A stretch of 36,501 nt of DNA from Microcaldota archaeon (GCA_021827525.1 JAKAVJ010000004.1:1-36501); one strand, 5' to 3'; counted from the stretch's first letter, positions 17,069 to 25,863 are shown. The notes: generated by a model not told the origin, from the letters alone. Numbers and translations are program-made.

Positions 17069-17674
17069 TTAGATGCTGAAAAGGGCATGGGAGAGAATAG
17101 GCAGGTAGAATACTATAAGATATGTCAGCGGCAGAGATACAAGGAAGGCGAGTGCGACCTGCCTGATTGTATGGTGGTGGAGCATTATCCTGGAGTAACC
17201 CACAAAAGCAGCGATTATGAGCGTAATTGCAAAAGGCACAGCGCCCAGCACGTACAGTATCGCGATGCTCGGCCCGCTTATATCCCACACATGTATACTG
17301 ACCTTGTCAAAAAAGGTATTAATCAGGAAAGCCGCTATGGCATTGATGAAGTATGCGAGCATAAGCGTGCTTATTATGTACGGGGCTCCAAGCGCCCTAA
17401 GCACCAGAAACCCTATCAGGAATGAGGTCATGCTCACATAGAATATCGAATCCCTCTTCCTCCTCTGTGTGACAAATATATCGGTACCCGCTTTCCTTAT
17501 GTACGCAGCGGTGTATGCAATCTCCACGACTGCAGCGAACAGTATTGACACGGCGAGTTCGGCAATTGTCATGCCCTTTACGTATGCGAACAGCACGATG
17601 AAGAAGTAGAGAGGCGATACTTGCGGCACCATTATTAGCGATACAAACCTATAGACTTTTGTGAAAGTTGCCAT
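17069..17674 (-). CDS. PAP2-superfamily-like polytopic membrane protein
   Basis: A 201-residue protein with about six hydrophobic segments. The stretch DKVSIHVWDISGPS followed, after a helix, by YSRIMLHHHTIRQVALAF resembles the PAP2-like membrane phosphatases whose motifs read KxSxHxxxxxG and (S/A)RxxxxxHTxxQVxxG. The basic FVTQRRKRDS segment could be the upstream phosphate-binding motif. If active it would dephosphorylate a lipid pyrophosphate or phosphate such as an isoprenoid carrier. The match is partial, so activity is uncertain. It lies 15 bp after the upstream unknown gene and 25 bp before proline dehydrogenase. Confidence 0.65.
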   Translation of the reverse strand: MATFTKVYRFVSLIMVPQVSPLYFFIVLFAYVKGMTIAELAVSILFAAVVEIAYTAAYIRKAGTDIFVTQRRKRDSIFYVSMTSFLIGFLVLRALGAPYIISTLMLAYFINAIAAFLINTFFDKVSIHVWDISGPSIAILYVLGAVPFAITLIIAAFVGYSRIMLHHHTIRQVALAFLVSLPLTYLIVFYLPILSHALFSI

Positions 17675-17689
17675 CGCAATGTCCCGCCT

Positions 17690-18148
17690 TCACTTATTGC
17701 CTTGTTCGGCAATGAGCGCATTCACGTGGTCGAGCAGCTCAGTGACGAAAGTTTTTGCCTTTTCACCATTTTCCTTCGTGTGTGCCGGCCAGTAAAACAC
17801 TACCTCATTTCCGAGGGTATTCGGCGTTACAGGCAATAAGGAATAACGGCCGTCGAGCATCTGCTTGAAATTAATGTTTGCATATGCTTCGGAGAATTTT
17901 GCTGGAGCAACGCCAAATGCCCGTGTAAACCTGCTTTTGTTAAGGAACCCAACGAACTCCAGCGCTTCGCCTTCGTCGCTGGCAATGCGCTCCAAATCAT
18001 TTGAGAGCCTCCTTAGTATCTGTGCTCTTTTATCTCCTGTAGGCGTAGTGCTCCGCAACAGCGGTGCAAGCTTCTTCTGCATCTTTATGCAATCAAAGAC
18101 TGTGGAAATACTTGCTTCCTGCATTTCAGCTTTCTGTCCAGTTTCCAT
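17690..18148 (-). CDS. Hypothetical soluble protein, 152 aa
   Basis: I do not recognise this protein. It is soluble and largely helical at the N-terminus (DCIKMQKKLAPLLRS, RAQILRRLSNDLERIASDEG), followed by a probable beta region around YSLLPVTPNTLGNEVVFYWP and a C-terminal helix. There are no membrane segments, and the only cysteine in the mature region is in STVFDCIK. The ORF-track start is a GTG at 18157, but the ATG at 18148 has AGGTG 7 nt upstream and is preferred. It is the second gene of the operon leading to the PAP2-like protein and proline dehydrogenase, with gaps under 30 bp on both sides. Confidence 0.75.
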   Translation of the reverse strand: METGQKAEMQEASISTVFDCIKMQKKLAPLLRSTTPTGDKRAQILRRLSNDLERIASDEGEALEFVGFLNKSRFTRAFGVAPAKFSEAYANINFKQMLDGRYSLLPVTPNTLGNEVVFYWPAHTKENGEKAKTFVTELLDHVNALIAEQGNK

Positions 18149-18175
18149 GTTACACACCTAAACATCATTACCTAT

Positions 18176-18868
18176 TCATACGGTCCTCTTTTTCAACGGC
18201 AGATTAAGGGCAGTGAGTGTTTTGGTAAGTATCTCCTTGTACGTGTCTATATAACCTGCTGTGAGCCCCAGCTCCTTCTCGAGCCTGTCTAGTTCTACGA
18301 GTGCGATATTCAATAGCACACTGCGTGTATCAACCTCCTTCTCATCTCTCCTGCCCATCCTAATGATATAAGGGCTGTCCTTCACGCTTTTCAGGGAACC
18401 GATGGCTGCTCTCCGAAGGTCCATTTGCTCATCATACCGCTTGTCGGGTGTAAGCCCAGAAAGGGCAATGATGTACCTTTGCGCCTTGTCCTTATACAGA
18501 GCGCTCGAGTCTGCCTTCGAATAGGTATGCACAAGATTCAGTGTTGCAGACAGCTCTTTATATAAAGCGAATAGCTCATAATAGTTCCTCGATATATAAG
18601 ACAGCTCATTGTTGACCCTATCAACCAATAGCTCGGTATCCTTGGGCACATCCTTAAAGAGCACCTCAAAGCGGATTCCTGCCCTAGACAGTACGGCCTT
18701 TATGTCTTCAGGCTTATCGCCAGCCTCGAATCGCCGCGTATATTCATCAAGAAGCATATTGCGAAACATGTTGAGTGCTGAATCTACTGCCACCGCTTCG
18801 ATCGGGTCATGGTTCTTCATATTCCCAATCCCTGCGGATTTGTGTTCGGATCTTGCCATAATGGTCAT
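18176..18868 (-). CDS. Hypothetical helical protein, 230 aa
   Basis: Unrecognised protein with high helical and charged content (DEYTRRFEAGDKPEDIKAVLSR, VDRVNNELSYISRNYYELFALYKELSA, LVELDRLEKELGLTAG), no signal peptide and no membrane segment. The pattern suggests a helical bundle or coiled-coil protein. Starts at 18868 or at a second ATG three codons later (MARSEHKS) are both possible. A TATA-like TATATAT lies about 25-30 bp upstream on the minus strand, so the transcript may have a very short leader. It is first in the four-gene operon ending in proline dehydrogenase and divergent from the ABC transporter operon. Confidence 0.75.
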   Translation of the reverse strand: MTIMARSEHKSAGIGNMKNHDPIEAVAVDSALNMFRNMLLDEYTRRFEAGDKPEDIKAVLSRAGIRFEVLFKDVPKDTELLVDRVNNELSYISRNYYELFALYKELSATLNLVHTYSKADSSALYKDKAQRYIIALSGLTPDKRYDEQMDLRRAAIGSLKSVKDSPYIIRMGRRDEKEVDTRSVLLNIALVELDRLEKELGLTAGYIDTYKEILTKTLTALNLPLKKRTV

Positions 18869-18975
18869 CTACGATCTGAAAAGCACATATATACCTATAT
18901 TTCCAAATATTTATAGGTAAGCGATAAAGCCCATGTCACATGTGAATCCATCGGATGCTGCCCAGGGCGATAATA

Positions 18976-19881
18976 ATGGCAGAAATAGAGGTAAACAACA
19001 TAGTGAAGCGTTTTGGCAGGGTAACTGCGCTATACAAGGTCAGCATGAAGGCCGGAAAGGGCATAAACATGGTGCTGGGCCCGAATGGTGCCGGTAAAAG
19101 CACGCTTCTAAGGTGCATAGCCGGCTTGTACAAGCCAGACGAAGGCAGCATAAGTGTTCTTGGCCGCAACCCCTATTACGATGATGCGGTAAGGAAGGGC
19201 GTATCACTAATATCGGACAACTACGGTCTCTACGATTACTTGGGCGTCCTCGACAACCTCAAATTCTTCGGCAGGCTGTATGGCCTCAGCGACAGCGAGA
19301 TAAGCTCTCGTGCACAGCGCCTGCTGAAGGAGTTCGACGCAAAGGAATATGCAGATAGGAAGGTTTACACGCTCAGCCGCGGAACAAAGCAGAAGGTTGC
19401 AATATGCAGGGCGATGCTCAGCGACCCGGAGGTAATGCTTCTTGACGAACCTACTGCATTCCTCGATGCCGCCTCTGCCGAGGAGCTTCGGGGAACTCTG
19501 CGCAGCATGGCAAGAGCCACTACCATGATATACGTAACGCAGAAGATAGACGAGGTAGAGAGGATGCAGGGCAGCATAACCGTTCTCAGGAAAGGCAGGA
19601 TAGCTGGCAGCACGGATCTTGAAAACATATACAGGAGCGTGTTCCCAGGGATGACGGTCAGGGTTAAGTTCGCGAAGCCTGTAAGCAAAGAACTGCTGTC
19701 AGGCATGAAGGGCATAAGGGCCGATTCCGCGAACGCGCAGAGCATAAGCATGAAGGTCAAGGGCTACAAGGACATAAATTCTATACTAAAGGCGCTGATG
19801 GACAGAGGCGCAGCCATAATAAGCGTTTCGTATGAGGAGCCTACCGTGGAGGATCTCATTAATGGTGGTCGCATTGGATAG
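18976..19881 (+). CDS. ABC transporter ATP-binding protein
   Basis: ATPase subunit of an ABC-2 type exporter. It has Walker A GPNGAGKST, a Q-loop region around SLISDNYGLYDYL, Walker B VMLLDEPTAFLDAAS and an H-loop position occupied by the VTQK segment. The signature motif is LSRGTKQKV, the LSxGxxQ form common in drug-export and gliding-type ATPases. A C-terminal extension of about 90 residues (from FPGMTVRVKF) resembles the DrrA/NatA accessory domain. The ATG at 18976 gives a family-like N-terminus (MAEIEVNNIVKRFG); the ATG at 18955 would add seven residues. A TATA-like AAATATTTATAGG at about 18905 precedes it. The permease starts within its last 20 bases. Confidence 0.92.
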   Translation: MAEIEVNNIVKRFGRVTALYKVSMKAGKGINMVLGPNGAGKSTLLRCIAGLYKPDEGSISVLGRNPYYDDAVRKGVSLISDNYGLYDYLGVLDNLKFFGRLYGLSDSEISSRAQRLLKEFDAKEYADRKVYTLSRGTKQKVAICRAMLSDPEVMLLDEPTAFLDAASAEELRGTLRSMARATTMIYVTQKIDEVERMQGSITVLRKGRIAGSTDLENIYRSVFPGMTVRVKFAKPVSKELLSGMKGIRADSANAQSISMKVKGYKDINSILKALMDRGAAIISVSYEEPTVEDLINGGRIG

Positions 19882-20656
19882 CAGAAACGTGTTCGCAGTA
19901 GCAGCCAAGGACATAAAGGAAACCTTCAGCAGCATATCAATATACGGCCCAATGATGGGCATACCCCTGTTCTTCTCCATAGTGCTCCCAATACTGACCA
20001 TATACGTGACTATGTATGCTGCTCCATCAATAGCTGTAAAGCTTGCACTGCTCCCCGTAGCCAACCTGCCCGCCAACACCCTGAACAAGGTTTCATTCAT
20101 GAGCTTCTTCTCCCTAAATGTCCTCGGGCCGATATTCCTCACGATACCTATACTTACCGCAACGGTGATAGCCGCAGACAGCTTTTCCGGCGAGAAGGAG
20201 AGAAAGACATCAGAAGCCCTCCTCTCCACACCAATAAGCAAGTCCGAGCTGCTGACTGGAAAAATACTGGCGTCTCTGATACCTACAATACTTCTTACGG
20301 TGGGCGTGTTCGCAATATACGGCTCTATAATAGACATACTGTCGCACGGCTCATTCGGCGTCTATATACTGCCAAATGCCGAGTGGCTCCTCATGCTGGC
20401 ATCTTCGCCGTTCTTCGCCGCCGCTGCGATAGGGGTGGTAGTAATAATATCTGCGCACGTGCGCGGCGTAAAGGAGGCGCAGCAGATAAGCTCTCTGCTT
20501 GTGCTTCCTGTAATACTGCTGCCATTCGCAGCAATAACAGGCTTTGCGGACATAAACGTATCGTTCTTCGAGTACTTGATACTTGCCCTGGTGCTGATAG
20601 ACATAGCCGTGATAGCACTCAGCGTCAGGAGCTTCAGAAAGGAAGCTATATTATGA
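19862..20656 (+). CDS. ABC-2 type transporter permease
   Basis: Membrane partner of the upstream ATPase. It has about six transmembrane helices (for example GIPLFFSIVLPILTIYVTMY, LGPIFLTIPILTATVIAADS, SLIPTILLTVGVFAIYG, ISSLLVLPVILLPFAAITGF and LILALVLIDIAVIALSV). The cytosolic coupling segment FSGEKERKTSEALLSTPISKSELLTGKI is the hallmark of NatB-like ABC-2 permeases. The ATG at 19862 is chosen over the ORF-track ATG at 19832 because homologues begin shortly before NVFAVAAKDIKE; it overlaps the ATPase gene by 20 bp. The substrate cannot be read from sequence; ions, drugs or lipids are all possible. Confidence 0.9.
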   Translation: MVVALDSRNVFAVAAKDIKETFSSISIYGPMMGIPLFFSIVLPILTIYVTMYAAPSIAVKLALLPVANLPANTLNKVSFMSFFSLNVLGPIFLTIPILTATVIAADSFSGEKERKTSEALLSTPISKSELLTGKILASLIPTILLTVGVFAIYGSIIDILSHGSFGVYILPNAEWLLMLASSPFFAAAAIGVVVIISAHVRGVKEAQQISSLLVLPVILLPFAAITGFADINVSFFEYLILALVLIDIAVIALSVRSFRKEAIL

Positions 20657-20684
20657 TTAGATGGCATATGTGAAGGTGAGATAA

Positions 20685-21098
20685 ATGAGATTCATGGCCT
20701 GGCACGTGGATTATTTCAAGGCAGTACCGAAGGATGAAGGGAGGTCGCCCCTTCTTGAGAAAGGCTCGCCGCTGAGCGTAGGCGAATCGCTCCTGGTGTT
20801 CATAAGCTTTGAGAAGGGCGACATGGCGAAGAGCGTCGACATAATAGACAGGGCCGTGCTAGAAATATCAAACATAACGGCGCAGATAAAGGTCTCGACC
20901 ATAGTGCTGAACCCGTTTGCGCATCTATTCGGCGATCTTGCCAGCCCCAGTGACGCGAGCATGCTGCTAAACGACCTGTATAGCAAGCTGAAGGACAGGG
21001 GATATGCTGTACACAAGCTCGCATTCGGAATGTTCTACGAGATAGAGCTGAAGGCTAAAGGGCACAAGCTTGCCAGGATTTCAAGGTCCATAACCTGA
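20685..21098 (+). CDS. Stand-alone archaeal threonyl-tRNA synthetase editing domain (DTD-like)
   Basis: The 137-residue protein aligns over its whole length with the N-terminal editing domain of archaeal ThrRS: the start MRFMAWHVDYFKAV, ESLLVFISFEKGD, STIVLNPFAHLFGDLASPSDASMLLNDL, DRGYAVHKLAFGMFYEI and KGHKLARISRSI. That domain has a D-aminoacyl-tRNA deacylase fold and removes serine from Ser-tRNA-Thr. Here no catalytic domain follows, so it is a trans-editing factor or a split ThrRS, as known in some Crenarchaeota. The conserved Lys of FGWYKxF in the family appears replaced (FGMFYE), which may weaken or change activity. AAGGTGAGATAA gives a strong Shine-Dalgarno. It lies 28 bp after the ABC permease. 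Confidence 0.88.
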   Translation: MRFMAWHVDYFKAVPKDEGRSPLLEKGSPLSVGESLLVFISFEKGDMAKSVDIIDRAVLEISNITAQIKVSTIVLNPFAHLFGDLASPSDASMLLNDLYSKLKDRGYAVHKLAFGMFYEIELKAKGHKLARISRSIT

Positions 21099-21112
21099 TG
21101 TGGTGTCGAAGC

Positions 21113-22063
21113 CTATTTTGTTAGCACTTTGCAACCGTCCTTCTCTACGAGCATGGATACTTCAGCCTGCGAGACCAGCCCTTTGCTCACCTCTATTAAT
21201 GTCGGGTAGGGCTCTAGCGCGCCGCTCCTGACCAATTCCTGTATCGCTGCATACAAGCCAAACTTTGAAGGTATTATGTTGGACAGCCATCTCGCGGCGA
21301 ACGGCTCTGACGGATATTTGCTGGATATTTCGGCAAGCACCTGCCTCGCCCCCTGCGATCTCACTCCGGCCTCTCCATTGAACGAATATATCTCGCAAGT
21401 ATCGCCTTCTGTTATCATCCCCCTGCCTGTGGTGGCGAACGGCTCTATCGCTATCACCTTGCCCTCCTCGAGCTCGTCATCGCTGCCGTTGTCGTAATTC
21501 GGTATGAAGAGGTCAGCATGCAGGTCGTGCCTCCCTACTCCGTGCCCCCCTAGGTTCATTACCGGGCTGAAGCCCATGGACTTTATGGTCCTCTCTATCT
21601 CCTTCCCTATGTCCCGAACCTTTGCCCCGGCCCTGACCATGCTCACAGCATTTTCCAGGGCGTTGTTTGAAGCTTCTACGAGGTCCTGGTTCTCACCTGA
21701 GAAATCGACCGTGAGCGCGCAGTCGCCCAAAAGGCCATCCCTGGCAGCGCCGAAGTCTATCTTCATTACGTCCTTCTCCCCTATGGTCCTCTCATCCATG
21801 AGCGACGGCGTGTAATGCGCAGCCTCTACGTTAACCGACAGGTTTATAGGGAACGCTATATCGAATCCACTGTCCCTGACGAACTTCTCAACGCCATCGG
21901 CCAGCTCTACCAGTTTCATTCCTGGCTTGGCCATTTCCTTCGCCTTGTCTATCGCCCTGAAAGATATCGCTCCTACCTCCTCTATGGTCTTGATATCCTC
22001 CTCGTTCAGCCTCTCTTCTTCTCCTTCCATTCTATCCCTTTTGATCTTCACTTCCCACTGCAT
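21113..22063 (-). CDS. map: Methionine aminopeptidase, type II
   Basis: Removes N-terminal methionine from nascent proteins. The five metal ligands are visible: Asp in MKIDFGA, Asp in GDCALTVDF, His in NLGGHGVGRHDLH, Glu in IAIEPFAT and Glu in VSQAEVSMLV. The FPINLSVNVEAAHYTP substrate pocket and the roughly 60-residue helical insert (ARQVLAEISSKYPSEPFAARW) mark the archaeal/eukaryotic type II enzyme. Length is 316 residues, with a slightly long, charged N-terminus; an ATG at 22030 is an alternative start, but GTGAT lies 6 nt before the one chosen. The gene starts 7 bp after polB and is probably co-transcribed with it. Confidence 0.95.
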   Translation of the reverse strand: MQWEVKIKRDRMEGEEERLNEEDIKTIEEVGAISFRAIDKAKEMAKPGMKLVELADGVEKFVRDSGFDIAFPINLSVNVEAAHYTPSLMDERTIGEKDVMKIDFGAARDGLLGDCALTVDFSGENQDLVEASNNALENAVSMVRAGAKVRDIGKEIERTIKSMGFSPVMNLGGHGVGRHDLHADLFIPNYDNGSDDELEEGKVIAIEPFATTGRGMITEGDTCEIYSFNGEAGVRSQGARQVLAEISSKYPSEPFAARWLSNIIPSKFGLYAAIQELVRSGALEPYPTLIEVSKGLVSQAEVSMLVEKDGCKVLTK

Positions 22064-22070
22064 TGCTGCA

Positions 22071-24551
22071 TCACAGTTTCTTCTGCTTGCCCAGGTTCTT
22101 CAGCTCATCCTCGTTGTAGTTTAGCTCCTTAAGTATCTTCATCACTGCGGGCATCACCTGGCTGTTGATATAATAGTCCGCATCATAGTCCTTGGCCATC
22201 TCTTCAAGCTCTGCCTTGTCCGATACGGAGCCTCCATGCGAAGTTATCACATAGCTTATCACGGCATGCTCGACCTCGTCCTTGCTCTTCACACCAGCCT
22301 CGACGGCCTTCTTGGCGGCAGAAAGCTCCGGCGATTTTGAGTCATACTTGTCTATGCTCTTCCTGAGCTGTGTGCTTATCGCGAGCTCGCCCAGCGGCAC
22401 GGTGCCGGACCGCAGGCGCTGTACCACCTCCTTAACTATGTTGGCGGCTTTCTCGGCGCTGCCCTCCTTGAGTATCGCTTCGAGCACGTTCCTCTGCGTG
22501 TCCCTGGCTATCCTCGACCAGTCCCTCCTCACAAGCTCGAATCCCCTTATCTTTATCCTGCCTGATGTGCTCAGCATCGCGTATTTCTTCTTCGCGCCAG
22601 CCGGATCCTTCTCATGTTTCTTGCCGACGAACACGGCCCTGACGAAAAAGTCCTCCAGCTCCAGCTCCATTGCCCCCGGGAGCGAGGCGTTGAAAGCTCT
22701 CATGAAAGCCAATGCCTCCTCATCTGTCTTGTTGCCTAGCAGCACCACTATCGAATCAGTATCGCCATATATGACTTTCAGGCCCGCCTTCTCAGCCTCC
22801 TCTATCGTCTTGGCTATGTACTGCCTGCCCCATGCCGTGACGCTGGACGCGCAGTCCCTCGAATACCATCTCGACCTGGCGTAGCCAAGATACCCATAGA
22901 ATGAATTGGCCGTTATCTTAAGCGCCTGCGACCTTGACCCGAGGAAGATGTTGTTCGGGTCCTTCTTGTATGCCTTCTTTACCTCCTTCCTCTGGTTGAT
23001 GAGCAGTTCGAGTATCATCGGGCTTATGCCTTTCCTATTCTTGTCGAACCTTGCGCCAGTTGGGGATTCGAAATAGTCCTTGCAATCGGTGCACAGCGTA
23101 GAGGGGTCTATGTTATGAGATATTATTATCGATGGATACAGCCCACGGAAGTCGAATATGGCCAAGTGCTCATATATGCCCGGGTCTGGCGTCTTTACAT
23201 ATGCGCCTATTATCGGATTCTTCAGCCTGTCCTCTATCTCATATTCGGACGGTTTGTTGGGTATGACTTCGTTGTAGCGCCTGGCGTAGCGCATAAGGAG
23301 GTATTCTACGAGCTGGCCTGTTGTCGAAACAGACACATCGCTCAATACATTCCCGGTAGTCCTTGACAGTTCTATCATGATAGGCATGAATGTGTTGTAG
23401 ACTTTCATGAGCGCATACGAATCGTTGAGGTTGTACTCTGCAAGCAGCTCCAGGTCTTCAATGCTGCCGTCCCAGAGCTTCCATATGCTCTTTTTCTCCA
23501 CGCTGATCTTCTTGTCATCAGATATGGCCTCGTAGACATTTTTCAAGGTGTAGCTGTTGAGCTTGAGCAGGTGCTCTGCCGCGCCTACCACCGATACGAA
23601 CTTTATCACCAGGTACATATCGACATGCACCCTTCCTCCTATCTTTACCTTGTCGACAAGGCCGTGCCTCTCTATCCTGGTATCGCCATAGCCGCGGCTT
23701 AGGTTGAAGTCGATGCCCAAGGCCTTCGCCCTCGCTATCATGTACCTTATGTCGAAATTCGCTGAATTGTATCCGGATATTACATCAATGTCATGCTGGT
23801 TGACTATTTCCACGAAACGGTTTATCAGCGCGGTTTCGTCCTTCACGACCTCCACGAAAGGCCTATCTATCTTCTTGAATGTGATGACCCCCTCGCCTTC
23901 CTTCCCTCCTGATACATACTTGTAGCTCAGCATTATGATTGGGTCGACATTCTCCCTAGGCACTTCGAGCGGGTTGTAGACCTCGATGTCGAACCAGAGC
24001 GTGTTGAGATTGAGTTCGCCTATCTCGTTCAGGAAGCTCATTCCGTTAAGCTTGATATAATCCGGGGTTTTGGAGGCTGAGAAGCGGTACACATGCAGCG
24101 GCGTCACATCCTTGTCTATGCCATACCTTCTCGAGAAAGGTATGTCGTACTCGTAGCATTTGCCGTACCTCATCATGTAGCTGCTGAATTTCGGGATGTC
24201 GGATGGCGTTTCCATATACACTCTGAAAAGCTTGGTTGGCCTGCCGAAGAAGCTTTTCTCATCTTCCTCCACTTTCACAGGCGTTATCTTTCTACCCATA
24301 TCGTTTGTGCTCATCTTGAGTATGCTGTCGCTATCCGCCTCGCCTGAAGGCACGAAATAGAAATAGGGCTTGAAGTCGTCATCCATCAGGTCGTAGGTCT
24401 TCCCGTCCAACCCTTTTACCGTTACTCTTATCACTACCTTACCGTTTATCGCGGCGTAGTCTATATCAAGTATTACTCCTTCGATCGACATGCTGCCTTG
24501 CGGTTCGGCATCTTTTTCTACGGTTGCAGCACTAGCGGAAGTCCTCGACAT
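22071..24551 (-). CDS. polB: Family B DNA polymerase (PolB)
   Basis: Replicative or repair polymerase with proofreading. The exonuclease motifs are visible as LWFDIEVYNP (about residue 184), GYNSANFDIRYM and YNLNDSYALMKVY. The polymerase motifs are A, FDFRGLYPSIIISHNIDP (about 464), B, LKITANSFYGYLGYARSRWY, and C, IYGDTDSIVV (about 594), followed by the thumb (GRIKIRGFELVRRDWSRIARDTQ). At 826 residues it is slightly longer than euryarchaeal PolB1-type enzymes (about 775), mainly because of the N-terminal 25 residues and the C-terminus. No inteins are seen. A TATA-like TATAAATAG lies about 35-45 bp upstream on the minus strand. Map follows 7 bp downstream; the unknown 85-aa gene is divergent. 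Confidence 0.97.
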   Translation of the reverse strand: MSRTSASAATVEKDAEPQGSMSIEGVILDIDYAAINGKVVIRVTVKGLDGKTYDLMDDDFKPYFYFVPSGEADSDSILKMSTNDMGRKITPVKVEEDEKSFFGRPTKLFRVYMETPSDIPKFSSYMMRYGKCYEYDIPFSRRYGIDKDVTPLHVYRFSASKTPDYIKLNGMSFLNEIGELNLNTLWFDIEVYNPLEVPRENVDPIIMLSYKYVSGGKEGEGVITFKKIDRPFVEVVKDETALINRFVEIVNQHDIDVISGYNSANFDIRYMIARAKALGIDFNLSRGYGDTRIERHGLVDKVKIGGRVHVDMYLVIKFVSVVGAAEHLLKLNSYTLKNVYEAISDDKKISVEKKSIWKLWDGSIEDLELLAEYNLNDSYALMKVYNTFMPIMIELSRTTGNVLSDVSVSTTGQLVEYLLMRYARRYNEVIPNKPSEYEIEDRLKNPIIGAYVKTPDPGIYEHLAIFDFRGLYPSIIISHNIDPSTLCTDCKDYFESPTGARFDKNRKGISPMILELLINQRKEVKKAYKKDPNNIFLGSRSQALKITANSFYGYLGYARSRWYSRDCASSVTAWGRQYIAKTIEEAEKAGLKVIYGDTDSIVVLLGNKTDEEALAFMRAFNASLPGAMELELEDFFVRAVFVGKKHEKDPAGAKKKYAMLSTSGRIKIRGFELVRRDWSRIARDTQRNVLEAILKEGSAEKAANIVKEVVQRLRSGTVPLGELAISTQLRKSIDKYDSKSPELSAAKKAVEAGVKSKDEVEHAVISYVITSHGGSVSDKAELEEMAKDYDADYYINSQVMPAVMKILKELNYNEDELKNLGKQKKL

Positions 24552-24645
24552 GAAACCTAATATATATCTCCATAAAAGATTAATATAGCTATTTATATCA
24601 GAAGGCTGCCATCTTGATTGATAACTTAAATTTTCGGTGCGTCAT

Positions 24646-24903
24646 ATGATAAGTGCTATAGTTGCATCTTTGGATAAGGACAATCTGCTGATATCTCCGA
24701 CTACTGCCGAAGATCTGGAGTCGCTGAAGGGCAGGCGCATAAGGTACGTAGATTCAAGCGACAGGATTTGGCCGGGCAAGATAGTCGGCATAGATGGCGA
24801 ATTCCTCGTTGTAGCCTTCGACAAATTCCCCAGCGGCCTGGGCCAAGGGCAGCTGATAGACATACTCGAGGACAACGAAGACATAAACTACCTGGAAAAG
24901 TGA
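24646..24903 (+). CDS. Small conserved-looking protein, 85 aa, probable beta-barrel
   Basis: Not recognised. The sequence (for example RRIRYVDSSDRIWPGKIVGIDGEFLVVAFDK) has alternating hydrophobic strands, glycine turns and an acidic C-terminus, which suggests a small beta-barrel such as an SH3- or Gar1-like fold. The ORF-track start is a GTG at 24637; the ATG at 24646 has GGTG 6 nt upstream and is preferred. It shares an 85-bp divergent promoter region with polB. A nucleic-acid-associated role is possible from fold and position but is only a guess. Confidence 0.7.
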   Translation: MISAIVASLDKDNLLISPTTAEDLESLKGRRIRYVDSSDRIWPGKIVGIDGEFLVVAFDKFPSGLGQGQLIDILEDNEDINYLEK

Positions 24904-24931
24904 ATTGCGTCTAGTTATTGTATCTTGCGGT

Positions 24932-25756
24932 TCACGGCGAGCTGACAAAATTTGCCGTTATTGTTCCGTTCGAGCTTACCGTCATGTTGGTGTACTGGGA
25001 TGCAGACGATAATGTAATGTTGCTTGTGCTCCAACTGGAGAATGCATAGCCTGCCGGAGGCACAGCATATACCTGGTACTTGCCCGGCAGCTCGAGTACG
25101 CGCGTATTGTTCGGGTATATAACGCCATTAAGTGACATATGGCCTGTGCTTGGGCTGTCATAGAGCGTGATGCTATGTATGTTTATGTCCGCGCTGAGGA
25201 AATCCTCCTCTGATGTGCCTGTGGATTTGTAAACTGCAGCGCTGCATGAGCTGATCGAGTCCGAGCCGCATATGCCATAATCTATCTCAAAAGAGTCGGT
25301 CAGCAGAGAGCCGAGCGGAGGAGCAATGCTACCGCTTATTGCGGCTTTGCACAGTATCAGCGAGCCCTGCGGCGCCAGGGCCGGCGTGCAGTTGCCCGTC
25401 CATGTAGCTGTGCCGGAAACGCCAAGGCCGGTTGTTGTGGCCGTAAACGAGTTGCTAGGCATGTATATCGGCGCGCCCAAGTTATTGCTGAAAAGCACGA
25501 TATACTCTATGGGGCGGGTTGATGTAGCAGCAGTGGCTATGGCCTCGTCACATGGGAGCGCAGGCTCTATGTTGCATGATGATTGTATATAGGAAGAGGC
25601 TGGCTTGGAGAACGAAAGCACAAATATCATCGAAACGAACAACGCTATTATGAGCATCGCCCATGAGTATGTTATGAGCATCTCTACCGCCGATTGCTGC
25701 CTCAAGCGCGGCTGGCCTGCAAGAGAATGCCGCAACCCATGCAATATCTGCTCCAT
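24932..25756 (-). CDS. Pilin-like surface protein with class III-type signal and C-terminal InlB-like repeat
   Basis: The 274-residue protein begins with a basic leader, then RQQSAVEMLITYSWAMLIIALFVSMIFVL, the same QSAxExLxTYxWAxLI core as the pilin-like genes at 35721 and 36440. A prepilin peptidase would cut before the QSA. The remainder is secreted, Ser/Thr-rich, with two apparent Cys pairs (CNIEPALPC and CGSDSISSC). The C-terminal 70 residues (PPAGYAFSSWSTSNITL...NGTITANF) match the divergent InlB B-repeat type found in surface adhesins. Five N-glycosylation sequons are visible. The ORF-track start is a TTG; the ATG at 25756 is preferred. It is divergent from a glycosyltransferase. Confidence 0.82.
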   Translation of the reverse strand: MEQILHGLRHSLAGQPRLRQQSAVEMLITYSWAMLIIALFVSMIFVLSFSKPASSYIQSSCNIEPALPCDEAIATAATSTRPIEYIVLFSNNLGAPIYMPSNSFTATTTGLGVSGTATWTGNCTPALAPQGSLILCKAAISGSIAPPLGSLLTDSFEIDYGICGSDSISSCSAAVYKSTGTSEEDFLSADINIHSITLYDSPSTGHMSLNGVIYPNNTRVLELPGKYQVYAVPPAGYAFSSWSTSNITLSSASQYTNMTVSSNGTITANFVSSP

Positions 25757-25863
25757 ACTACAACACTTTATTAAATTAATCAATCTTACACAATAATAAT
25801 ATTTGCTGCGCTATGCATATAGCATAATGCGTGGATGCACCCAATTTTTACCCCGGTGCCGAT

